Shown piece by piece: positions 33,268 through 40,490 of a DNA stretch of 64,000 bases (position 1 is the first letter of the stretch; each line of letters begins with the position of its first letter). The position numbers and the translations under genes are program-made. The notes beneath the pieces were generated by a model, which had not been told where the DNA came from, ran no database searches, and saw only the letters and a program-made list of their open reading frames with translations. This DNA is from a virus. The DNA lies in IMG/VR virus record IMGVR_UViG_3300034022_000723, positions 52,520 through 116,519 of that record; one strand, given 5' to 3'.

Positions 33268-34668
33268 ATGGATTTATTATTTTCGTACTCCCAACAAAAG
33301 AAGGATAAGAATAGAAAGAGAGATGAATCAATTAGTGAATGTTTAATTAGATTACACAAACACAATGATGAACTTACATATGAAGGTATTTTTGATTTTG
33401 ACTACGATAGATATGGTACACCAAGACATGTAACGTTCGAACACAATTTAATTGTTAATTTAATCACTGGTGATGTTTCGGTAAAGTATGAGATTAAAAA
33501 TAATGTTAATATCGATGAAAAAATATTTAGAAGTACAGATCAAAACAAAAAGAATGATTTTAAACTGTTGTTTGATTTAATTGAAAATGGAATTGCTCGA
33601 GGAGAAAAACGTAGAGGTTATTGGGGGGTCAAATATGAGAGATCAGTTGATAAAATATGTGACATTTTTATCCAACAAATACAACCAAAATTTAAATCAC
33701 AATTTCTTAAAGATAAGAACTATAAATTAAAACCTTTTTACAATACTATCTATGATATGTTAGTTGATTATCATTTAGACATAAAAGGTATTAAAGGACA
33801 CAACGCGGTATATTATGATATCCAAAATGATTACCCAAAAAAGAAATGGTTGGACAAAAACGATAATAAATTTCTACCGGCAGTTTTAGATTATTATGGT
33901 ATTAAATCAAAATATCTAATAAAAGAATTGAGTCAGAACGTTAGACAAATTCAAATCAGTACATTAAATTATTTCTGTAAGTTATTCGGTGACAATCACG
34001 TTGAATACTTAAAGAAATTTATTTGGGAAATACATTGTTATGATACCCCACCCAACAAAAAAATACATTATTTAAAGAATGAATCTGAAAAAGATTTTTT
34101 AGTTAAAGTAATTAATGATTGGGAAATAGACACAATTAAAACAGATTCGTTAATTTATACATTAAATAAGTTATTTTCAATTAGAGATTTGTTAGAACAA
34201 AGAGGAGTTAATCTTAAATTTAAGGCAAAAAACGATGTTGAATTTGATAATATTATGGAGACATGGTCAGGATTAAAATTACATTTCGCACGTGGATATA
34301 AAGTAAGATATCTTATACCTGAAGATTTTGTGAAAGAAATGGAAGAAGATATTGTGATTGATGAATTAGTATTTAAACCCAAATTATTATTAACAGAAGA
34401 TGATTTTAGAATTGAAGGATTTAATATGAAAAATTGTATGTCTAAACAATTTGCACACGGAGTCGTTTACATATTCGCATCATTGCAACATAAAAGGAAA
34501 AGAATTAATTTACAATACAGAAAGGGTAATTTAATACAGTCCTATGGTAAGGCCAACACACCGGTTATTGAGATATTTGAAGAGGCTACCAATATTTTAA
34601 CATCAAGGTTTAAGAAGTACCCAACGATAGAGTGGAAGAAAGACAAATATGATTTCATAACTTATTGA
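33268..34668 (+). CDS. PcfJ-like protein, short paralogue
   Basis: 466 residues. The C-terminus echoes the upstream paralogue: LTEDDFRIEGFNMKNCMSKQFA replaces the EGRFMHHC core (the first His of HHC is Lys and the second Asn), and INLQYRKGNLIQSYGKANTP follows the same strand order. Shared features in the middle include KKWLDKNDNKFLPAVLDYYGIKSK against the relative's KNDRKLIASVLDVYQIKSK. The core motif is degenerate, so the activity may be lost or changed. Confidence 0.65.
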   Translation: MDLLFSYSQQKKDKNRKRDESISECLIRLHKHNDELTYEGIFDFDYDRYGTPRHVTFEHNLIVNLITGDVSVKYEIKNNVNIDEKIFRSTDQNKKNDFKLLFDLIENGIARGEKRRGYWGVKYERSVDKICDIFIQQIQPKFKSQFLKDKNYKLKPFYNTIYDMLVDYHLDIKGIKGHNAVYYDIQNDYPKKKWLDKNDNKFLPAVLDYYGIKSKYLIKELSQNVRQIQISTLNYFCKLFGDNHVEYLKKFIWEIHCYDTPPNKKIHYLKNESEKDFLVKVINDWEIDTIKTDSLIYTLNKLFSIRDLLEQRGVNLKFKAKNDVEFDNIMETWSGLKLHFARGYKVRYLIPEDFVKEMEEDIVIDELVFKPKLLLTEDDFRIEGFNMKNCMSKQFAHGVVYIFASLQHKRKRINLQYRKGNLIQSYGKANTPVIEIFEEATNILTSRFKKYPTIEWKKDKYDFITY

Positions 34669-34698
34669 TAATCAATGTATTTTTTTAATAAAATTTTT

Positions 34699-34729
34699 TT
34701 TGGTATATTCTAATTAATACCTATCTTTG
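34699..34729 (+). promoter_or_regulatory. Host-type promoter
   Basis: TTTGG at 34699 and TATCTTTG at 34722-34729 with 19 bases between, matching the Bacteroidota consensus. The ATG of the methyltransferase is 21 bases further, so this mRNA has a short leader. Confidence 0.7.
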
Positions 34730-34750
34730 ATGTGAACTAAACTAAATCAA

Positions 34751-35725
34751 ATGAAATATCTATCAGTTTGTAGTGGTATTGAATCCGCTACAGTTGCGTG
34801 GGAACCACTTGGTTGGGAATGTGTTGGTCTATGTGACTTCGCATCATTTCCACAAAAAGTATTATCCCATCATTATCCAAACACAACATTATTTACTGAC
34901 ATTACTAAACTAACTCAACATGAAAAGTACAAAAAAATTAAATTTGACTTATTGGTCGGCGGAACGCCTTGTCAATCTTTTTCCGATGCAGGACTCAACA
35001 AAGGAATGGATGACATCCGTGGTAGAATCTCCCTTGAATATGCAAGAATTCTTAAAGAAAAACGACCAAGATGGTTCATTTGGGAAAATGTCGAAGGGGT
35101 TTTTAAAAACAAACACAAAAAATCCTTATGTGAAATCATCTCCTCTTTCACTGGTGTTGACTTCAAACCAGAAGGTCTCGACAAACAAGGTATTGTCCAA
35201 GGAGAAGAGTACTCAATCGCTTATAGGGTTCTCGACAGCCAATACTTCGGAGTTCCCCAACGACGCAAAAGAATCTATATTGTCGGATATCGTGGAAAAA
35301 ACTGGAAAATCCCATTCTCAGTATTATTTGAGCAAGGATGTTTTGAAAGCGTTAAAGAAAAGAATAAAAGCAAGAGGGATGAGTACACCAAAAATATTCT
35401 CGGAGAAATTAAACTCGCTGGTACGATAACAAAATCATACGGACAAACCCAAACAGATGGAATGGGTCGTGTGTCAACATCTAATTTTTGGGTTGATGAT
35501 AATGGTATAAGATGTTTCACTGAAAGAGAATTAGAAAGATTACAGGGGTTCCCTGATGGTTATTTAGATTTTGAAGTTGATGGTAAGAAACCTGGTTATT
35601 CCGCTGTAAAGGGTGCTCTCGGTAATTCAATGACTGTAAACGTTATGTATTGGATTGGACAGAGAATTAATTTTATTGACAATTATATTGAATCCAAAAA
35701 GATTTTGAAATTCAAGAAAATTTAA
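34751..35725 (+). CDS. DNA cytosine-5 methyltransferase
   Basis: 324 residues, compact Dcm-like. SVCSGIESATVAW is the SAM motif, GGTPCQSFSDAG contains catalytic C74, FIWENVEGV is motif VI, and QRRKRIYIVG motif VIII; the C-terminal GNSMTVNVMYWIG is motif X. No partner nuclease is seen. It is the second of three DNA methyltransferases in the window, consistent with protection from host restriction. Long frames on the same and opposite strand inside it are shadows. Confidence 0.93.
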   Translation: MKYLSVCSGIESATVAWEPLGWECVGLCDFASFPQKVLSHHYPNTTLFTDITKLTQHEKYKKIKFDLLVGGTPCQSFSDAGLNKGMDDIRGRISLEYARILKEKRPRWFIWENVEGVFKNKHKKSLCEIISSFTGVDFKPEGLDKQGIVQGEEYSIAYRVLDSQYFGVPQRRKRIYIVGYRGKNWKIPFSVLFEQGCFESVKEKNKSKRDEYTKNILGEIKLAGTITKSYGQTQTDGMGRVSTSNFWVDDNGIRCFTERELERLQGFPDGYLDFEVDGKKPGYSAVKGALGNSMTVNVMYWIGQRINFIDNYIESKKILKFKKI

Positions 35726-35737
35726 TTATATTACATT

Positions 35738-35902
35738 ATGCAAGAAAAAGAATCAAAGACATCGACACATTTTTGGATTAGTTTAGTTAAATCTTTTTTT
35801 AGAATTTGTGCGGGTGTTGCTTTAGTTGACGGGTCTTTAACGGATGCTGGTGGTTTATTAATCATAGCCGAAGCACTTGGAATCGCCGAAGAAATATTTT
35901 AA
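35738..35902 (+). CDS. Small hydrophobic protein
   Basis: 54 residues between two methyltransferase genes: a polar start (MQEKESKTSTHF) and two weakly hydrophobic stretches (ICAGVALVDGSL, GGLLIIAEALGIAEEI). Possibly membrane-associated. An ATTATATTACAT sequence lies just before its ATG, and the following gene begins three bases after its stop. Confidence 0.55.
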   Translation: MQEKESKTSTHFWISLVKSFFRICAGVALVDGSLTDAGGLLIIAEALGIAEEIF

Positions 35903-35904
35903 TT

Positions 35905-36522
35905 ATGGTATTTGAAACAAACAATATTAAGATTTCTTACGAACCACATTTAGATGGTGGTGGCACTACATTTGGTATAAACGCCTTAGATAGTGAAAAA
36001 GTAAAAAAATTCATTAAGAAAGGTAGAGTTATGGAAATGTGTTCAGGACCTGGTTTTATGGGATTTCATTTACTTGGACAGGGTTATTGTGATGAGTTAT
36101 ATTTGGTCGACATCAATCGAGAAAATCTTAAACATATAAATGAAACAATAAGTTTAAATAATTTAGATAATGTTAAATTTATTGAATCAAATGGATTTAA
36201 TGAATTAGTCGGTGAACCAAATATCGATGTTATCATTAGTAATCCACCTCATTTTAAAACATTAAGACCTGAAGGTTATAGATTTGACAATGAGAAATTA
36301 TTATCGTTAGACAAAGATATGAACTTCCATAGAGAATTTTTTAAAGATGTTAAAAAACATTTATCAAAAGATGGTATCATAATTCTTGTTGAAAATTGCG
36401 ATGGTGTAACCGAAGATGATATTAGAGAATTAACAAAAGATGATTTTAAAGTTGAATATGTGGAATACGATGATTATGGGTGGACAGGTAAATCAAAATT
36501 TTATACAATTGTTCTATCATGA
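35905..36522 (+). CDS. SAM-dependent methyltransferase (PrmC/RsmC-like small domain)
   Basis: 205 residues. VMEMCSGPGFMGFHLL is the SAM loop, YLVDINREN motif II, and VIISNPPHFKTL the N-P-P-H motif typical of methyltransferases that act on a planar nitrogen (in rRNA, DNA or a glutamine). Its target cannot be told from the sequence. The stop overlaps the next start by four bases. Confidence 0.75.
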   Translation: MVFETNNIKISYEPHLDGGGTTFGINALDSEKVKKFIKKGRVMEMCSGPGFMGFHLLGQGYCDELYLVDINRENLKHINETISLNNLDNVKFIESNGFNELVGEPNIDVIISNPPHFKTLRPEGYRFDNEKLLSLDKDMNFHREFFKDVKKHLSKDGIIILVENCDGVTEDDIRELTKDDFKVEYVEYDDYGWTGKSKFYTIVLS

Positions 36523-36809
36523 ATCATTACCAAACAATAGCATTTGCAAACAAATTATATTACGATAATATGAAAACATTTAAAGATTTAGTATTTGAAG
36601 AACATCCTTCAGGTACTGGAAAAATAGCAAGAATGGAATTTAAAAATGGACATGGAATTAGTGTTGTTCAAGGACATATATTTTTAAATGAAAGTAATTT
36701 ATATGATATGGCGGAAATTTTTAATAATGAAGTTGTTACATCAACTAATATTATGGAAGTTACTGAAGAAGAGATTACTAATAAAATGATTGAGTTACAA
36801 GAACAATAA
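36519..36809 (+). CDS. Hypothetical protein
   Basis: 96 residues, mixed alpha/beta with a helical acidic end (EVTEEEITNKMIELQEQ). FEEHPSGTGKIARMEFKNGHGISVVQG in parts suggests a beta-hairpin fold. No family recognised. Coupled to the methyltransferase upstream through an ATGA overlap. Confidence 0.6.
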   Translation: MNHYQTIAFANKLYYDNMKTFKDLVFEEHPSGTGKIARMEFKNGHGISVVQGHIFLNESNLYDMAEIFNNEVVTSTNIMEVTEEEITNKMIELQEQ

Positions 36810-36812
36810 AAT

Positions 36813-37124
36813 ATGGGAATAATAAATAAATCAGAAAATTGGTGGTTAAGATTATCATTAGTTTTATTTGCGTTAATCACATTAGCATCGGCGTCAGTTA
36901 TTAATAGAAGTGTAACTTCGGAAAGACAAATATTAATTGATAGCGTATCATACTTTAAATTACAAAATGATTCAATTAAAATTAAATACGATAGTTTAAG
37001 AGATGAACATTTTATTTTAAATGTTGAATTAGGTAGAGACAAGTTGACGTGGGAATACCTAAAAGAAAATTTTCTTAATGTTTATAATAATGCAATGAAA
37101 TATAAATCACATGAAACAGAATAA
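36813..37124 (+). CDS. Small membrane-anchored coiled-coil protein
   Basis: 103 residues with one N-terminal transmembrane helix (WLRLSLVLFALITLASASVI) followed by a polar coiled-coil-like region (LKNDSIKIKYDSLRDEH-like heptads). The layout resembles phage spanin or lysis accessory proteins, but no such family is recognised. It overlaps the next gene by 14 bases. Confidence 0.55.
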   Translation: MGIINKSENWWLRLSLVLFALITLASASVINRSVTSERQILIDSVSYFKLQNDSIKIKYDSLRDEHFILNVELGRDKLTWEYLKENFLNVYNNAMKYKSHETE

Positions 37125-37422
37125 AGACACAGAAATTAACTTAGGTAGTGGTAATAATATGGAAATGAAGTCGTCTAGAATGGTAACAACTTATCAAGTA
37201 CTTTATTTAACAACACCCGAAGATGGTACCATACCTATGACAGTTAAAATTGAAGCCGATTTTGATACGATTCCTGAAGAATACCAAGAGGTGTTCATGA
37301 ATATGATATCTGTAAAATACTTGGATAGAGTTTCATTTGGTGATAACCCATTCTCCCAATGTTTACCAGCACCTAAAAGACGATGGTGGCAAATATGGAA
37401 ATCTAAAACTATTGAAATATGA
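37111..37422 (+). CDS. Hypothetical protein
   Basis: 103 residues, beta-rich in the middle (VTTYQVLYLTTPEDGTIPMTV) and ending with a tryptophan-rich basic tail (RRWWQIWKSKTIEI). No domain known. It overlaps the genes on both sides by four to fourteen bases. Confidence 0.55.
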   Translation: MKQNKDTEINLGSGNNMEMKSSRMVTTYQVLYLTTPEDGTIPMTVKIEADFDTIPEEYQEVFMNMISVKYLDRVSFGDNPFSQCLPAPKRRWWQIWKSKTIEI

Positions 37423-37559
37423 TTTATTTTATAATTGGTATTGTCGGAACAATACTTTGGATGGCATTTGAAATGTGGAGAGCACCATTTATGGATGACA
37501 ACGGTAGAATAACTAAACCAGGTAATAAATTATCAGATTTATTTAAAAAGAAAAGATGA
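37419..37559 (+). CDS. Small single-pass membrane protein
   Basis: 46 residues: a transmembrane helix at the start (IYFIIGIVGTILWMAFEMW) and a basic tail (LSDLFKKKR). It overlaps the previous stop (ATGA). It lies just upstream of the Fe-S assembly genes with no sign of a functional link. Confidence 0.6.
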   Translation: MIYFIIGIVGTILWMAFEMWRAPFMDDNGRITKPGNKLSDLFKKKR

Positions 37560-37582
37560 TATTTATCATATAAACAACTAAT

Positions 37583-37993
37583 ATGGCGTATTCAGAAAAA
37601 GTTTTAGATCATTATTCCAATCCACAAAATGTGGGGACATTAGATAAGTCCAAATCAAACGTAGGTACCGGATTGGTTGGGGCTCCCGAGTGTGGTGATG
37701 TGATGAGATTACAAATAGAAGTAATTGATAATATTATTGTTGATGCAAAATTCAAAACATTTGGATGTGGTTCAGCAATTGCATCTTCATCTGTAGCAAC
37801 TGAATGGTTAAAAGGAAAGAGCGTCGATGTGGCATTGACAATTGATAATATGGATTTAGTGGAAGAATTAAATCTACCACCGGTTAAGATTCACTGTTCA
37901 GTTTTAGCTGAGGACGCTATTAAATCTGCAATAAACGATTATAGGAAGAAACAAGGATTAGAGGAAATAATCTTTGACGCTTCACATGTATAA
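37583..37993 (+). CDS. iscU: IscU-like Fe-S cluster scaffold protein
   Basis: 136 residues, full length for IscU. The three cluster ligands C37, C62 and C105 and D39 are all present, within GAPECGDVMRLQ, FGCGSAIASSS and LPPVKIHCSVLAEDAIKSAI. The LPPVK loop (98-102) is the site the HscA chaperone grips in bacterial IscU, and its retention suggests use of the host chaperone. IscU receives sulfur from IscS and builds [2Fe-2S] clusters; no cysteine desulfurase gene is in the window. It is followed closely by a ferredoxin and an IscA-type carrier. Confidence 0.92.
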   Translation: MAYSEKVLDHYSNPQNVGTLDKSKSNVGTGLVGAPECGDVMRLQIEVIDNIIVDAKFKTFGCGSAIASSSVATEWLKGKSVDVALTIDNMDLVEELNLPPVKIHCSVLAEDAIKSAINDYRKKQGLEEIIFDASHV

Positions 37994-38006
37994 AAAAAAA
38001 TAAATT

Positions 38007-38315
38007 ATGAGTTTTATTATTGGAAGTAGTTGTGTTGATTGTATGGATACCGCATGTGCAAATGCATGTCCGGTTGATTGTATTCACGGACCAATAAATG
38101 TTGAAGGTTCAGGTTCAGAAGTGGGTGAACAAGGTAAAGATGCGTTCCCTGGTGGACAACTTTATATAAACCCTGACACTTGTATCAATTGTGGTGCATG
38201 TGTTCCTGAGTGTCCTGTTAGCGCTATCTATGAAGATGAAGATTTAGCAATTAAGGCTGGCGAAGAAGAATACGTTCATAAAAATTACGAGTTCTTTGGT
38301 TTAAAATACAATTAA
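38007..38315 (+). CDS. Ferredoxin with two [4Fe-4S] motifs
   Basis: 102 residues. Two cluster-binding sets are seen: CVDCMDTACANACPVDC near the start and CINCGACVPECP in the middle, an Alvin-type arrangement with a spacer between. It is 13 bases from iscU and one base from iscA, so the three appear to be a unit. It could supply electrons for cluster assembly or for the radical SAM enzyme. A second ferredoxin of the same layout lies at 46112. Confidence 0.92.
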   Translation: MSFIIGSSCVDCMDTACANACPVDCIHGPINVEGSGSEVGEQGKDAFPGGQLYINPDTCINCGACVPECPVSAIYEDEDLAIKAGEEEYVHKNYEFFGLKYN

Positions 38316-38316
38316 A

Positions 38317-38646
38317 ATGGTTACAGTTTCGGACAAAGCACTTGAACACGTTGTTGAGTTGATGACGGAAAAAGGAATAACACCTGACACCCATTTTCTT
38401 CGTGTTGGAGTTAAAGGAGGTGGATGTAGTGGTTTATCTTACGCTATGGATTTTGACGATAATGTAACAGATATGGATGAAGTCGTTGATTTAAACGTAT
38501 TGAGGGTGATTATAGATAAAAAATCACTTTTATATCTATATGGCACTGAATTAGATTATTCTGATGGATTAAACGGAAGGGGTTTTAATTGGATTAATCC
38601 GTCGGCGAGCCGCACTTGCGGATGTGGAGAAAGTTTTGCTCTCTAA
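38317..38646 (+). CDS. iscA: A-type Fe-S carrier (IscA/ErpA/HesB)
   Basis: 109 residues with the three conserved cysteines C37 (GGGCSGLSY), C101 and C103 (TCGCGESF). A-type carriers pass clusters from IscU to client proteins. It is the last of the iscU-ferredoxin-iscA set. Marine phages are known to carry lone IscA homologues; an accompanying scaffold and ferredoxin is much rarer as far as I know. Confidence 0.92.
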   Translation: MVTVSDKALEHVVELMTEKGITPDTHFLRVGVKGGGCSGLSYAMDFDDNVTDMDEVVDLNVLRVIIDKKSLLYLYGTELDYSDGLNGRGFNWINPSASRTCGCGESFAL

Positions 38647-38651
38647 TTTTT

Positions 38652-38679
38652 ATTTTTCATTTATTTTTATTATATTATA
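38652..38679 (+). promoter_or_regulatory. Promoter-like element, TTTTCATTT / TATATTATA class
   Basis: ATTTTTCATTTATTTTTAT followed by TATATTATA (38671-38679), three bases before the ATG at 38683. It is the best example of this class and almost the same as 8205-8231. Confidence 0.55.
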
Positions 38680-38682
38680 CCT

Positions 38683-39297
38683 ATGAAGGTATTAGAATTA
38701 TTTGCGGGAAGTCGTTCAGTAGGTAAAATTGCCGAAAAACTTGGTATGGAAGTTTTTTCTTCCGACCTTATTGACTTTGAAGGTATTAACTACGCGGTTA
38801 GTATATTAGATTTTGATTATAAGAAAGTTCCATTTAAACCAGATGTAATATGGGCATCACCACCCTGTACTGGGTTTAGCGTTGCCGCAATTGGTCACCA
38901 TTGGACAGGTGGTAAAGGGGCTTATATCCCTAATACAGATACCGCTCGATTAGGTATAGAACTCGTAAAGAAAACGTTAGAGATTATTGACCACTATAAA
39001 CCCCAACATTGGTTTATGGAAAATCCACGAGGATTACTTCGTAAAATGGATTTGGTTCAAAATTTGAAACGCCAAACGGTTACCTATTGTCAATATGGTG
39101 ATGAACGTATGAAACCAACAGACATATGGACTAACAGTGATGTGTGGGTTCCTCGTAAGATGTGTAAGAATGGTGACCCTTGTCACGTTGCGGCACCAAG
39201 AGGATCAAGAACTGGCACACAAGGTAGAGCTAATGCTTATGAAAGAAGTAAGATACCAGAAGACCTATGTTATGAGATATTAAAAAGTTGTTTATAA
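38683..39297 (+). CDS. Short DNA cytosine-5 methyltransferase-like protein
   Basis: 204 residues, about two thirds of a normal Dcm-type enzyme. MKVLELFAGSRSVGKIA is the SAM motif, WASPPCTGFSVAA carries catalytic C62, and WFMENPRGLL is motif VI (ENP). The target-recognition part is very small. Many phages carry this short type. Activity is likely but the target is unknown. Confidence 0.85.
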   Translation: MKVLELFAGSRSVGKIAEKLGMEVFSSDLIDFEGINYAVSILDFDYKKVPFKPDVIWASPPCTGFSVAAIGHHWTGGKGAYIPNTDTARLGIELVKKTLEIIDHYKPQHWFMENPRGLLRKMDLVQNLKRQTVTYCQYGDERMKPTDIWTNSDVWVPRKMCKNGDPCHVAAPRGSRTGTQGRANAYERSKIPEDLCYEILKSCL

Positions 39298-39314
39298 ATT
39301 AAAAATTAAATAAT

Positions 39315-39416
39315 ATGGAAATGTTAATTATAATCGGTTACGTTGCATTTGCAACATTATCCGTTTTTTCGTTAGTAAATATGCTTAGACAAATTAATAA
39401 AATTAAAGATGATTGA
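39315..39416 (+). CDS. Tiny single-pass membrane protein
   Basis: 33 residues: one transmembrane helix (MLIIIGYVAFATLSVFSLV) and a short lysine-containing tail. The stop overlaps the next start by eight bases. Plausible as a real gene because of the operon-like overlap. Confidence 0.45.
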   Translation: MEMLIIIGYVAFATLSVFSLVNMLRQINKIKDD

Positions 39417-39627
39417 ACTATTGGGTTGGATGTCGTCAGTAGTTGTGTTAGTGTCTATGACATTTAAAACAATGTGGAAATTAAGATTGATGAATAGTGT
39501 TGCTTGTGTTATGTGGATATGTTATGGTTATTTTATATCAAATAACCCAACGATGTTTGTTAATTTAGCTATATTAATAACACATATAATTTGGTTTGTT
39601 AAAAATAAAAGGTATGAAAAAAATTAA
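39409..39627 (+). CDS. Small YgjV/SemiSWEET-like membrane protein
   Basis: 72 residues with three hydrophobic helices (LLGWMSSVVVLVSMTF, LMNSVACVMWICYGYFI, NLAILITHIIWFVK). The S-x-x-F-K-T...N-x-x-x...W-x-x-Y-G pattern resembles the YgjV inner-membrane and SemiSWEET sugar transporter group. Three helices would work as a dimer. The role in the phage is unknown. Confidence 0.5.
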   Translation: MIELLGWMSSVVVLVSMTFKTMWKLRLMNSVACVMWICYGYFISNNPTMFVNLAILITHIIWFVKNKRYEKN

Positions 39628-40297
39628 ACATCCTTTAGTTAAAGGTGTGGTTAAAGAGATTGTTCCACAAATATATTGTGCCCAAATTGATGATGATTAT
39701 GATCGTGCAATGTTATTCTGTCGTTATCAAGAATATTATGAATCACCATATAAAAAGTTTAGAGGTAAACGTTTTACTTGGATGGAATATATGAGACATT
39801 ATAAAGATATGTGGAAGAAAAGAACATTTACATATCCCGATGATTGGGCTGGTTATAATATCCCATCAAATATATTGGACGGAGGAGTTGATGCGTTTTA
39901 TAAAGAAACCGAGTATGATGTAATAATGAATGACATTTATTATTATTGTGCAATTGATTCACAAAATAAAAATAATGGAACAAGATGTGATTGGTATTTG
40001 ATTGGTGCAAGTTCTAAAGATAAAGGAACTATGAATCACGAAATTGCTCATGGACTATATTTTACCAACAAAGATTATAAGAAAAAGGTAAATGAACTGA
40101 TTGGTAATATTAAACCAACTCATTACGATAAGTTGAAGAAGAAACTCATTAAGATGGGTTATGTTAATGATAAGAAAATTATCGACGATGAGATTCAAGC
40201 GTTCATGTCAACAGGATTATATAATGGATTGAACACAAAGGAACTAAAAGTGTACGAAAAGGAATTTAAAAGTAATTTTAAAAAATTAATTAAATAA
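39614..40297 (+). CDS. HExxH-motif protein, putative zinc metallopeptidase
   Basis: 227 residues from the ATG at 39614, after an AAAGGT sequence; upstream in-frame codons overlap the membrane gene. MNHEIAHGLYFT contains an HExxH zinc motif. Two acidic positions that could be the third ligand occur downstream (DDEIQAFMST). The N-terminal half is aromatic-rich (RFTWMEYMRHYKDMW). This is a known type of uncharacterised phage protein; peptidase activity is inferred from the motif only. Confidence 0.6.
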   Translation: MKKIKHPLVKGVVKEIVPQIYCAQIDDDYDRAMLFCRYQEYYESPYKKFRGKRFTWMEYMRHYKDMWKKRTFTYPDDWAGYNIPSNILDGGVDAFYKETEYDVIMNDIYYYCAIDSQNKNNGTRCDWYLIGASSKDKGTMNHEIAHGLYFTNKDYKKKVNELIGNIKPTHYDKLKKKLIKMGYVNDKKIIDDEIQAFMSTGLYNGLNTKELKVYEKEFKSNFKKLIK

Positions 40298-40300
40298 GTT

Positions 40301-40462
40301 ATGGGATACGTAATTGGTATTGGATGTAGTTTTGTTTTAGCGGCAATAGTCTCTTTCTTTTGGGTTAGAGGTATTGATTATATGAAAGAGAATCATCCTG
40401 ATTACAAGGGAGACGACCTATTTGGTAAATTTGACGAGGACGATAAGAAAAACATAGGATAA
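40301..40462 (+). CDS. Small single-pass membrane protein
   Basis: 53 residues: a hydrophobic helix (IGIGCSFVLAAIVSFFWV) followed by an acidic soluble tail (GDDLFGKFDEDDKK). It begins three bases after the preceding gene. No family recognised. Confidence 0.55.
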   Translation: MGYVIGIGCSFVLAAIVSFFWVRGIDYMKENHPDYKGDDLFGKFDEDDKKNIG

Positions 40463-40477
40463 AACGACTATTTAGGA

Positions 40478-40485
40478 TATTTATA
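40478..40485 (+). promoter_or_regulatory. Late-type promoter element TATTTATA, five bases from ATG
   Basis: TATTTATA, then TTCGT, then ATG (40491). If this is a -10-type element the transcript would start at or next to the start codon. Confidence 0.5.
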
Positions 40486-40490
40486 TTCGT

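Noticed and set aside
34920-35429. Overlapping long frame within the cytosine methyltransferase gene
   Set aside because: The main frame carries all the C5-methyltransferase motifs; the overlapping frame has no recognised domain.
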